From the NCBI GenBank assembly GCA_902475785.1, contig CABSAN010000062.1, positions 1 through 11,786 on the forward strand: a stretch of 11,786 nt of DNA, given 5' to 3'. The stretch's first letter is position 1; the number at the start of each line of letters is the position of its first letter. Shown piece after piece: positions 6,528 to 11,722 of this stretch. The DNA is from an uncultured Collinsella sp. (GTDB lineage Bacteria; Actinomycetota; Coriobacteriia; Coriobacteriales; Coriobacteriaceae). A program made the translations under genes and the position numbers. The notes below the pieces were generated by a model. That model had not been told where the DNA came from and did no database searches. It was given only the letters and a program-made list of their open reading frames with translations.

Positions 6528-8407
6528 TCACCCGCCCTCGGCATCAAGACGATCATGCGCAGCTGGCCGGGCTCGCCCTCAAAGCGGTATGCCACGTTGC
6601 GCCCTTGCAGAGCGCTTTCGAGCTCTTGCGCAGCGGGCGTCTGCGAAAGATCTTCATCATCGTTGGAAAAAAGCGTGGCACGCAGCTCGACACTGCATCG
6701 GTCATGGTCGCCCAAGTGATACATAAGCGCCGGATGGTCGGTGGTGTAGGCAAAAAACGCAAAGTCATACACGCAGTCGTATAGGGCGCTTACCGTACTG
6801 GCGTGCATCGGGCGCCGTATGGCGATAATCGAGGCGCAATCGATATCGATGGTGCGCAGGTCGCTTGCGAGCTCGTTGGCAATGAGCTGAATGCGGTCGC
6901 GATCAAAACCGCTCTCCCCGTGCTGTGCCAACGTGAGCGACCCCTTGCGCTTGCAATAGGCGACGAGCATCTTGGCGCGCTGCAGCATGCGATAACGCTC
7001 GTGCGAAGATGCTTCGTCGGTCAACGGCGGCAGCGAGCTCAGCAGGTCGTACATCCCTTCGAGCGCGCGGGCAAGCGCTTGGTCCACGTCTTGGACCAGC
7101 AAGGTCTCGGCTTCTTGATCTGCCAAATGCGTCTTAAGGTCGTAGTCGGCGGCGAGCAGCTCGTTTTGACGCTGCAGCTCCATGCGACGATGCGCCAGTT
7201 CACGGTTAAGCTCGTTGAGCTCCGACGCGTCTTGGGCAAGCAGCGCCGATCCGCCCAGCAGCGGAAAGGCACGGTACATCACATCGGGGTCGGACGCCAC
7301 GGCAAAGGCATGGGCGCGGCCGTGCTCCTGGGTCCGCAACTCCTCGCGCACGCCTACCGGCATTGGCTTTGACACCGGCGTGGCATAGACCTCCTGCAGG
7401 TCGCGCGTTAGAACTTTGAGGTCGAGCGGCAAGGTGTCGAAGATGCCGGCGATGTCGTGATACGACGGAATGACACCGCAATCGAGACAGATTTCCATCG
7501 CCACCACGCACAGGACGCAATAGACGAGCGAAAAGTTGAGCCTCCATGCCCAGGGCACGCGCAACGCATACGAGATGGCAAAGAATGCGCCACCCAGCAG
7601 TACGAGCGCCGCCGTGCCCGAAAAACGCTGGATGCGAAAGGACGAGGACCGACCAACCAGGATAAAAAAGGCCACGAAGTCAAAGGCCGTCCACACAAGC
7701 ACGGCGAAATAACCCCAGCCGTACGTGTAATCGTTGCTCCAGGTGTCGCTTGTGCGGTCAAAGCGAAAGACCTGCTGGTGAAAATCGTTGGTGAGCACAA
7801 ATCCGATAAGCAGGATGGCCACAATCCACAGCGCAGCGCAGTAGCGGCGACCCAGGCGGTGTTGTTCCAGGCCTGCAAGGCGCAGACCACACAACTGGTA
7901 GAGCAGCGGAATGAGCGTCATGGGCACGTAGTACAGGTACCACAGCACGGTGGCATAGAACGGCGTGAACGACTTGTACTTGAGAATGACTTCGATCATC
8001 CACAGGGCGCAGATGGTGGCGATGGCAACAAGGCGGCGGCGCAACACATAGTCCAAACAGCGCAGATAGACCGATACGCCCCAAATCGAAAATACAATTG
8101 CGGCGACAAGCAACGGGAGAGAGCTCGAATGGACGAGCGCATCCACGACCTCTTTGGACACCTCACTATAGGCGGGCACGGCGTTAGAAAGTTTGAGGTC
8201 GAAGGCGAACAGCGCCGGCAAGACTGCCAAAAGTATGAGGAACAGCGCGGTGATGGCGCCGGCGATAGCGAAGACGCGGTGACGGTACACCTGATGTGTT
8301 ATGCCAACAAGGAATCGCGGCATGGCGAAGAGCCTGCCGCCCCTGGGATCCGCCACGGGTGCGGATCGGGCGGCCGCGTGGCCGATATGTCGCTCGCGGG
8401 TACCCAT
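6524..8407 (-). CDS. polytopic membrane protein, degenerate histidine-kinase-like
   Basis: With the ATG at 8405-8407 the product is 627 residues. About eight membrane segments span roughly 48-310. The pattern 'YVPMTLIPLLYQ' plus 'GFVLTNDFHQQVF' (about 160-214) resembles the 7TM sensor region (HisKA_7TM) found on some histidine kinases. A cytoplasmic coiled coil (about 393-450) and a helical region follow, and the C-terminus (about 505-622) has the beta/alpha feel of an HATPase domain. I find no phosphorylatable H-box, no N box and no GxG lid, so it is probably catalytically dead. It overlaps the kinase gene by GTGA (6524-6527). It may therefore be a sensory partner for the intact kinase, which is inference. 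Start choice: an upstream in-frame ATG at 8476 lies inside the arm of a strong hairpin and is unlikely, while one at 8321-8323 is also possible. Confidence 0.82.
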   Translation of the reverse strand: MGTRERHIGHAAARSAPVADPRGGRLFAMPRFLVGITHQVYRHRVFAIAGAITALFLILLAVLPALFAFDLKLSNAVPAYSEVSKEVVDALVHSSSLPLLVAAIVFSIWGVSVYLRCLDYVLRRRLVAIATICALWMIEVILKYKSFTPFYATVLWYLYYVPMTLIPLLYQLCGLRLAGLEQHRLGRRYCAALWIVAILLIGFVLTNDFHQQVFRFDRTSDTWSNDYTYGWGYFAVLVWTAFDFVAFFILVGRSSSFRIQRFSGTAALVLLGGAFFAISYALRVPWAWRLNFSLVYCVLCVVAMEICLDCGVIPSYHDIAGIFDTLPLDLKVLTRDLQEVYATPVSKPMPVGVREELRTQEHGRAHAFAVASDPDVMYRAFPLLGGSALLAQDASELNELNRELAHRRMELQRQNELLAADYDLKTHLADQEAETLLVQDVDQALARALEGMYDLLSSLPPLTDEASSHERYRMLQRAKMLVAYCKRKGSLTLAQHGESGFDRDRIQLIANELASDLRTIDIDCASIIAIRRPMHASTVSALYDCVYDFAFFAYTTDHPALMYHLGDHDRCSVELRATLFSNDDEDLSQTPAAQELESALQGRNVAYRFEGEPGQLRMIVLMPRAGE

Positions 8408-8422
8408 AGTGCTTTTAGTGTA
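8405..8422 (-). promoter_or_regulatory. possible -10 element giving a near-leaderless start for the signalling operon
   Basis: On the minus strand TACACT (8417-8422) lies 9 nt upstream of the ATG at 8405-8407, with no Shine-Dalgarno sequence between. A transcript starting the usual 6-8 nt after such a -10 box would carry only a few nucleotides of leader. Leaderless mRNAs are common in Actinomycetota. No good -35 box is seen at 17-18 nt, so the assignment is tentative. Confidence 0.3.
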
Positions 8423-8473
8423 CCGACAGGCAGGCTCAAAAAGCGAGCCATATGTCCCAAAATCCGCAGACGG

Positions 8474-8514
8474 CAAGGCGCCCGGCGAACATTACCTGCT
8501 CGCCGGGCGCCTTG
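8474..8514 (-). terminator. strong GC-rich hairpin downstream of the glucosidase gene
   Basis: A perfect 15-bp inverted repeat: CAAGGCGCCCGGCGA (8474-8488) pairs with TCGCCGGGCGCCTTG (8500-8514) around an 11-nt loop. It lies 35 nt beyond the stop of the leftward GH1 gene and before the next leftward gene. Reading leftward, no T-run follows directly; the first run is TTTT about 10 nt beyond the stem. It probably acts as a terminator or insulator between the two transcription units, but the missing U-tract leaves its efficiency open. Confidence 0.75.
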
Positions 8515-8549
8515 GTTAGGAGGCTATGAAGTCGAGTGTCTCAGCTTCC

Positions 8550-9980
8550 TTAGGAAAGGTCCTCACCATTAGAAGTAATAACTTTCTTGTACCAGTCGAA
8601 GCTCTTCTTTTTGGAACGCTTGAGGGTGCCGTTGCCGGCGTCGTCGCGGTCCACATAGATAAAGCCGTAGCGCTTGGACATCTCGCCCGTGCCGGCAGAC
8701 ACCAGGTCGATCGGACCCCAGGTGGTGTAGCCCAGCAGGTCAACGCCGTCCTCGGTCACCGCATCGCGCATCGCGGCAATATGCTGGCGCAGGTAGTCGA
8801 TACGGTAGTCATCGTTGATGGAGCCATCCTCCTCGACAACATCCTTGGCGCCCAGACCGTTCTCGACCACAAACAGCGGCTTCTGATAGCGGTCATACAG
8901 GTCGTTGAGCGTAATACGGAAGCCCAACGGATCGATGGCCCAGCCCCACTGGCTCTCCTGCAGGTAGGGATTCTTGGCGCCGGCGAAGGCGTTGCCCTGG
9001 GTGCGCTCGACATCGGGGTTATCGGCACCGGCGGAGCAACGGGTGCTGTAGTAGCTAAAGCTGATGAAGTCGACGGTGTTGGCGGCCAGGATCTCGCGGT
9101 CCTCGTCCGTCATGCCCACATCGATACCCAAGCGCTCGAGCTTCTTGACGGCATAGGCCGGGTAGTAGCCGCGGCTCTGGACGTCGACGAAGAAGTAGTT
9201 GCCCTGGTTGTCGAGCTGTGCCTGGCGCACGTCGCCCGGACGGCAGCTGTAGGGGTAGTAGCTACCTGCGGCGAGCATGCAGCCGATCTTGACCTCGGGG
9301 TCGATCTCGTGGGCGATCTTGGTTGCCCAAGCGCTGGCGACGAGCTCGTTGTGGGCGGCCAGGTACTCGACGGCCTCCTTGTTCTCGCCCTCCTCAAAGA
9401 CCAGACCGGCACCCATAAACGGCAGGTGCAAGATCATATTGATCTCGTTAAAGGTAAGCCAGTACTTCACCAGGCCCTTGTAGCGGGTAAAGATCGTGGT
9501 CGCAAGGTTCTTGTAGAAGTCGATGAGTTTGCGGTTGCGCCAGCCGCCGTACTCCTTGATGAGGTGAATCGGGCAGTCGAAGTGTGTGATGGTCACGAGC
9601 GGCTCGATGCCGTGCGCCTGACACTCGCGGAATACGTCCTCGTAGAAGGCCAGGCCGGCCTCGTTGGGCTCGGTCTCGTCACCGTTGGGGAAGATGCGGG
9701 TCCACGCCAGGCTCATGCGGAAGGTCTTAAAACCCATCTCGGCAAAGAGGGCGATGTCCTCCTTGTAGTGGTGATAGAAATCGATGCCGGTCTGCGCGGG
9801 ATAGTAATAGCCGTCCTCGAAGTCAAGCATCTTACGCTGGCCGGAGACCACCGCATAGCGCTCGGGGCCGTGCGGAGCCACGTCCACGTTGGCCAGGCCG
9901 CGGCCGTCCACGTTGTAGGCGCCCTCGCACTGGTTAGCAGCCGTCGCGCCGCCCCACAAGAAGTCTTTACGGAAAGCCAT
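8550..9980 (-). CDS. 6-phospho-beta-glucosidase, glycoside hydrolase family 1
   Basis: A 476-residue GH1 enzyme of the usual length for the BglA/AscB group. It hydrolyses phosphorylated beta-glucosides (cellobiose-6-P, arbutin-P, salicin-P type) brought in by a phosphotransferase system, giving glucose-6-phosphate in the cytosol. The N-terminal GH1 signature 'FLWGGATAANQCEGAY' starts at residue 7. The acid/base glutamate is E179 in 'TFNEIN' and the nucleophile is E373 in 'VVENGLG'. The phosphate-binding pattern S428, K436, Y438 in 'SAGTGEMSKRYGFIYVD' marks the 6-phospho subfamily rather than plain beta-glucosidases. The start is supported by AAAGGA (complement of 9988-9993), 7 nt before the ATG. 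No PTS permease or antiterminator gene is adjacent, and no RAT antiterminator site is evident in the leader. It therefore appears to be a single-gene unit supplied by transporters elsewhere. Confidence 0.96.
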   Translation of the reverse strand: MAFRKDFLWGGATAANQCEGAYNVDGRGLANVDVAPHGPERYAVVSGQRKMLDFEDGYYYPAQTGIDFYHHYKEDIALFAEMGFKTFRMSLAWTRIFPNGDETEPNEAGLAFYEDVFRECQAHGIEPLVTITHFDCPIHLIKEYGGWRNRKLIDFYKNLATTIFTRYKGLVKYWLTFNEINMILHLPFMGAGLVFEEGENKEAVEYLAAHNELVASAWATKIAHEIDPEVKIGCMLAAGSYYPYSCRPGDVRQAQLDNQGNYFFVDVQSRGYYPAYAVKKLERLGIDVGMTDEDREILAANTVDFISFSYYSTRCSAGADNPDVERTQGNAFAGAKNPYLQESQWGWAIDPLGFRITLNDLYDRYQKPLFVVENGLGAKDVVEEDGSINDDYRIDYLRQHIAAMRDAVTEDGVDLLGYTTWGPIDLVSAGTGEMSKRYGFIYVDRDDAGNGTLKRSKKKSFDWYKKVITSNGEDLS

Positions 9981-10016
9981 GCATCGATCCTTTCATACGC
10001 TGCTTGTCGTGGTTTC

Positions 10017-10045
10017 AGTATCCCCGCAAATAGGGCCTCGCCCAA
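10017..10045 (-). promoter_or_regulatory. weak candidate promoter for the GH1 gene
   Basis: On the minus strand TTGGGC (10040-10045) and GATACT (10017-10022) are separated by 17 nt. Each hexamer matches the sigma-70-type consensus only partially (3/6 and 4/6). The implied leader is about 30 nt and contains the RBS. No catabolite-response operator is recognised. Confidence 0.2.
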
Positions 10046-10131
10046 CGACAGCGGCGCAGGTCGATACTTCTTTTCGCACACGGTGGCCCGGCGACCGCCC
10101 ACAGCTGACACTTTCTGATACCCGCCTGCCC

Positions 10132-10168
10132 AACCACCACAAAGGGGACAGGCACCTTTGTGGTGGTT
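10132..10168. repeat. REP-like hairpin, left copy (GGGGACAGGCACC type)
   Basis: AACCACCACAAAGG (10132-10145) pairs perfectly with CCTTTGTGGTGGTT (10155-10168) around a 9-nt loop GGACAGGCA, giving a 14-bp stem. The core GGGGACAGGCACC and its right arm recur identically over 23 nt at 11485-11507. Small palindromes tagged GGGGACAGGCACC are widespread in bacterial genomes and are thought to be mobilised by RAYT/Y1-type transposases. That link is from general knowledge, and no transposase is encoded here. Confidence 0.8.
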
Positions 10169-10178
10169 TGGGCCCGTT

Positions 10179-10237
10179 TGTCTCGATCTGTAACAGGTAG
10201 AGACGATTTAGCCCGCTAGATGTTACAGATCGAGACA
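10179..10237. repeat. long-loop palindrome, left copy (TCTCGATCTGTAACA family)
   Basis: A perfect 17-bp inverted repeat, TGTCTCGATCTGTAACA (10179-10195) with TGTTACAGATCGAGACA (10221-10237), encloses a 25-nt loop. Two related palindromes occur at 11523-11577 and 11608-11652, each with the same 25-nt loop length. The left flank of this copy matches the first right-hand palindrome. Its loop and right flank match the second (2 differences in 25 loop bases). Confidence 0.88.
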
Positions 10238-10300
10238 GAAGATTCTAGTCGCAGGCGATATCGAGGTTCTTGCCGATGAGGCCTACGTAGCCGCCTTCGC
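10190..10300. repeat. direct repeat bracketing the ATPase gene, left copy
   Basis: This block aligns without gaps to about 11612-11722 at a fixed offset of 1422 nt. It covers the loop and right arm of the palindrome and the 3' end of a minus-strand gene. Identity is nearly complete through the stop codon and drops to scattered differences inside the coding part. The ATPase gene lies wholly between the two copies. Confidence 0.85.
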
Positions 10301-10319
10301 CGGCGGGATATTTGACTGA
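10245..10319 (-). pseudogene. 3' remnant of a gene paralogous to the one at the right window end
   Basis: Reading leftward, the frame ending at TAG (10245-10247) gives 'EGGYVGLIGKNLDIACD', matching 'EGGYVGLIGKNLDITVD' at the C-terminus of the partial gene at 11667-11786. Homology stops near 10305, where the frame continues into the purine-rich leader of the ATPase gene and meets a stop at 10362-10364 without any start codon. In the shared core the DNA differs at several third codon positions (for example GAT/GAC, AAG/AAA, GGC/GGT, GAA/GAG) but not in protein. It is therefore the tail of a once-functional divergent paralogue that has lost its 5' body. Function unknown. Confidence 0.72.
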
Positions 10320-10340
10320 ATAGGAAAAAAAGGAAAAAAT
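10312..10340 (+). promoter_or_regulatory. candidate promoter for the ATPase gene
   Basis: TTGACT (10312-10317, 5/6 to TTGACA) and AAAAAT (10335-10340, 4/6 to TATAAT) are separated by 17 nt. Transcription would start near 10347, about 17 nt before the ATG and inside the purine run. The -35 box lies at the broken end of the gene remnant, so the promoter may have been created at the junction. Confidence 0.35.
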
Positions 10341-10359
10341 AGGAAAAAAAGGAAAGGAG
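10321..10359 (+). promoter_or_regulatory. iterated AGGAAAAAA leader with ribosome-binding site
   Basis: Three imperfect units of AGGAAAAAA (starting at 10322, 10331 and 10341) run into GGAAAGGAG. The last AAGGAG (10354-10359) sits 4 nt from the ATG at 10364 and is the likely Shine-Dalgarno site, though the spacing is short. The A7-A8 runs and unit repeats are prone to replication slippage, which could change promoter spacing or ribosome binding. Confidence 0.6.
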
Positions 10360-10363
10360 ACTC

Positions 10364-11470
10364 ATGACTGAAACCATCTTCTCCCCCTCATTTGGAAATC
10401 GCCCGTCCTATCTGGTGGGGCGCGGGAGCGTGATTTCGACATTCATCTCCGGCCTTGAGCAGGAGCCGGGCAATCGAGACCGGGCTATGCTCATGCTCGG
10501 CCAGCGAGGCAGCGGCAAAACGGTTCTGCTGTGGGAACTTGCCGATCGCGCACGCAAGCTCGGCTTTGTTGTCGCCACGCCCACCGTAGCCTCCGAGGAT
10601 ATGCTCGAGCGCATTGTTGAGAAGATCCAGGAAGCGGGCGAGCCCTACGCCAACAAGCATCGTCTCCCCAAACTTGCGGGCGGCAGCCTGAGCGTCTTCG
10701 GCTTCTCAGCCGGCCTTGAGTTCACGCGCGATGTGCAGGAAACCAAAAGCTTCCAGTTCAAGCTCACGCAGCTGGCGCGCAAGCTGACCGAGCAGGGACA
10801 CGGCATCCTCATCCTCATCGATGAGCTCCAGGCCAATTCGCCCGAGATCAGACAGCTCGTCACCGCCTATCAAGAGCTGGTCGGCGAGGGGCTCAACGTC
10901 GCGCTCGTCATGGCGGGCCTCCCGGGAGCAGTCTGCGCGACACTCAACGACCGCGTACTGACATTTCTCAACCGCGCACGCAAGGTCACGCTCGAACCGC
11001 TTTCAGTTGGAGATGTGGATGCCTACTATCAGCGAGCTTTCGAAGAGCTCGACCTTGATATTCCAGGCAATCTTCGGCTGGACGCTGCTCGCGCAACTCA
11101 GGGCTCGCCCTACATGCTGCAGCTCATCGGCTACAACATCGCCAATCGTTGCCAGGCAGGAGAACACGTAACGCCAGAGCAAGTCGACGGAGCAATCGAA
11201 GCGTCAAAGGCCGATTTCGAAAACGATGTGTGCGAAACGACACTCGCCGCGCTATCGGACCAAGATGTTGCGTTTCTCGCCGCAATGACTGATGACGAAG
11301 CCGCCGTGTCTCGCATTTCTGATGTTGCGAAGCGTATGTCAGTCACACCGGACTACGCACAAAAGTATCGCCGGCGCCTCATCGACGCCGGCGTAATCGA
11401 ACAGGCGCGCCGCGGTTACGTGCGTTTCGCTGTTCCATATATGGCTGACTATCTGCGCAGCCTGCTCTAG
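10364..11470 (+). CDS. stand-alone AAA/ORC-Cdc6-like ATP-binding protein
   Basis: A 368-residue cytosolic ATPase. Walker A is GQRGSGKT (46-53), Walker B is ILILIDE (148-154), and a sensor-1-like strand 'ALVMAGLP' spans 180-187. The lid carries 'QGSPYMLQLIG' (246-256), typical of the AAA_16/ORC-like group. The C-terminus (about 296-368) looks like a winged helix ('DYAQKYRRRLIDAGVIEQ', 'GYVRFAVPYMADYLRSL'), suggesting DNA or protein binding. Such proteins hydrolyse ATP and act as switches, but without a recognised partner the role here is unknown. The N-terminal 'FGNRPSYLVGR' matches the box seen just before the P-loop in this family, supporting the chosen start. The gene stands alone, opposite in direction to both neighbours. 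It is flanked by direct repeats and has a purine-repeat leader, so it may have arrived by transfer. Anti-phage or mobile-element roles are possible but nothing here demonstrates them. Confidence 0.92.
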   Translation: MTETIFSPSFGNRPSYLVGRGSVISTFISGLEQEPGNRDRAMLMLGQRGSGKTVLLWELADRARKLGFVVATPTVASEDMLERIVEKIQEAGEPYANKHRLPKLAGGSLSVFGFSAGLEFTRDVQETKSFQFKLTQLARKLTEQGHGILILIDELQANSPEIRQLVTAYQELVGEGLNVALVMAGLPGAVCATLNDRVLTFLNRARKVTLEPLSVGDVDAYYQRAFEELDLDIPGNLRLDAARATQGSPYMLQLIGYNIANRCQAGEHVTPEQVDGAIEASKADFENDVCETTLAALSDQDVAFLAAMTDDEAAVSRISDVAKRMSVTPDYAQKYRRRLIDAGVIEQARRGYVRFAVPYMADYLRSLL

Positions 11471-11484
11471 ACAACCACCGCAAT

Positions 11485-11507
11485 GGGGACAGGCACCTTT
11501 GTGGTGG
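11485..11507. repeat. REP-like element, right copy
   Basis: This is identical over 23 nt to 10144-10166, including GGGGACAGGCACC. Its left arm is degraded (ACCACCGCAATGG instead of ACCACCACAAAGG), so the hairpin is imperfect, unlike the left copy. It begins 15 nt after the ATPase stop codon. Confidence 0.78.
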
Positions 11508-11522
11508 ATTGGGGGCGGTTTG

Positions 11523-11582
11523 TCTCGATCTGTAACAGTTAGGCCGCCAAAACCGGGTCTGGTGTTACAGATCGAGATTTTT
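11523..11582 (+). terminator. long-loop palindrome A, probable terminator of the ATPase gene
   Basis: TCTCGATCTGTAACA (11523-11537) and TGTTACAGATCGAGA (11563-11577) form a perfect 15-bp stem around a 25-nt loop, followed at once by TTTTT (11578-11582). The T-run is on the correct side to end rightward transcription from the ATPase gene 53 nt upstream. The loop sequence differs completely from the other two family members, while the arms and loop length are kept. Confidence 0.65.
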
Positions 11583-11607
11583 CGGGCGGCCCCTGCAGTT
11601 TGTTTAA

Positions 11608-11652
11608 ATCTGTAACAGGTAGAGACGATTTGGCACGCTAGATGTTACAGAT
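11608..11652. repeat. long-loop palindrome B (TCTGTAACA family)
   Basis: ATCTGTAACA (11608-11617) pairs with TGTTACAGAT (11643-11652) around a 25-nt loop. The outer part of the left arm has diverged (GTTTAA instead of GTCTCG), shortening the perfect stem to 10 bp. The right arm is still complete through CGAGACA. The loop differs from that of the left copy at 10196-10220 by only 2 bases. Confidence 0.85.
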
Positions 11653-11722
11653 CGAGACAGAAGATTCTAGTCCACGGTGATGTCGAGGTTTTTACCGATG
11701 AGGCCTACGTAGCCGCCCTCGG
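11612..11722. repeat. direct repeat bracketing the ATPase gene, right copy
   Basis: Counterpart of 10190-10300 at a constant offset of 1422 nt. Here the coding part is continuous with a longer minus-strand gene, so this copy is probably the intact or parental one. Confidence 0.82.

Larger units (their letters stand above)
9981..10363. other. 383-nt divergent intergenic region with repeats and a gene remnant
   Basis: This lies between the leftward glucosidase gene and the rightward ATPase gene. From left to right it holds the glucosidase RBS and a possible promoter, about 85 nt with nothing recognised (10046-10131), a REP-like hairpin (10132-10168), a long-loop palindrome (10179-10237), the 3' remnant of a minus-strand gene (10245 to about 10319), and a purine-rich leader with the ATPase RBS (10320-10363). 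No tRNA or small intact gene is seen. Confidence 0.8.

Noticed and set aside
7457..8572. A 371-codon open frame on the plus strand opposite the polytopic membrane protein
   Set aside because: The charged His/Arg/Gly-rich translation has no domain features and mirrors hydrophobic TM codons on the other strand. It also runs through the hairpin at 8474-8514.
8526..10118. A 530-codon open frame on the plus strand opposite the glucosidase gene
   Set aside because: The minus strand encodes an intact GH1 enzyme with both catalytic glutamates. The plus-strand product is a low-information Val/Ala/Leu-rich shadow.
10179..10237. The palindrome as a riboswitch or antiterminator (RAT) element controlling the glucosidase gene
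   Set aside because: It lies about 200 nt upstream of the GH1 start, beyond the candidate promoter, and the same element recurs beside unrelated genes. No RAT-like sequence is visible in the short leader.
10364..11470. The ATPase gene as an insertion sequence (IS21 IstB-like) transposition helper
   Set aside because: The P-loop ATPase lacks the short DnaC/IstB layout, has an ORC-like lid and a C-terminal winged-helix-like region, and no istA-like transposase or terminal inverted repeats with target duplication are seen around it.
10132..11652. The repeats as a CRISPR array
   Set aside because: The repeat units are palindromes and gene tails rather than 24-40 nt repeats with regular unique spacers. 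Copies are about 1.4 kb apart or adjacent by decay, and no cas gene is present.
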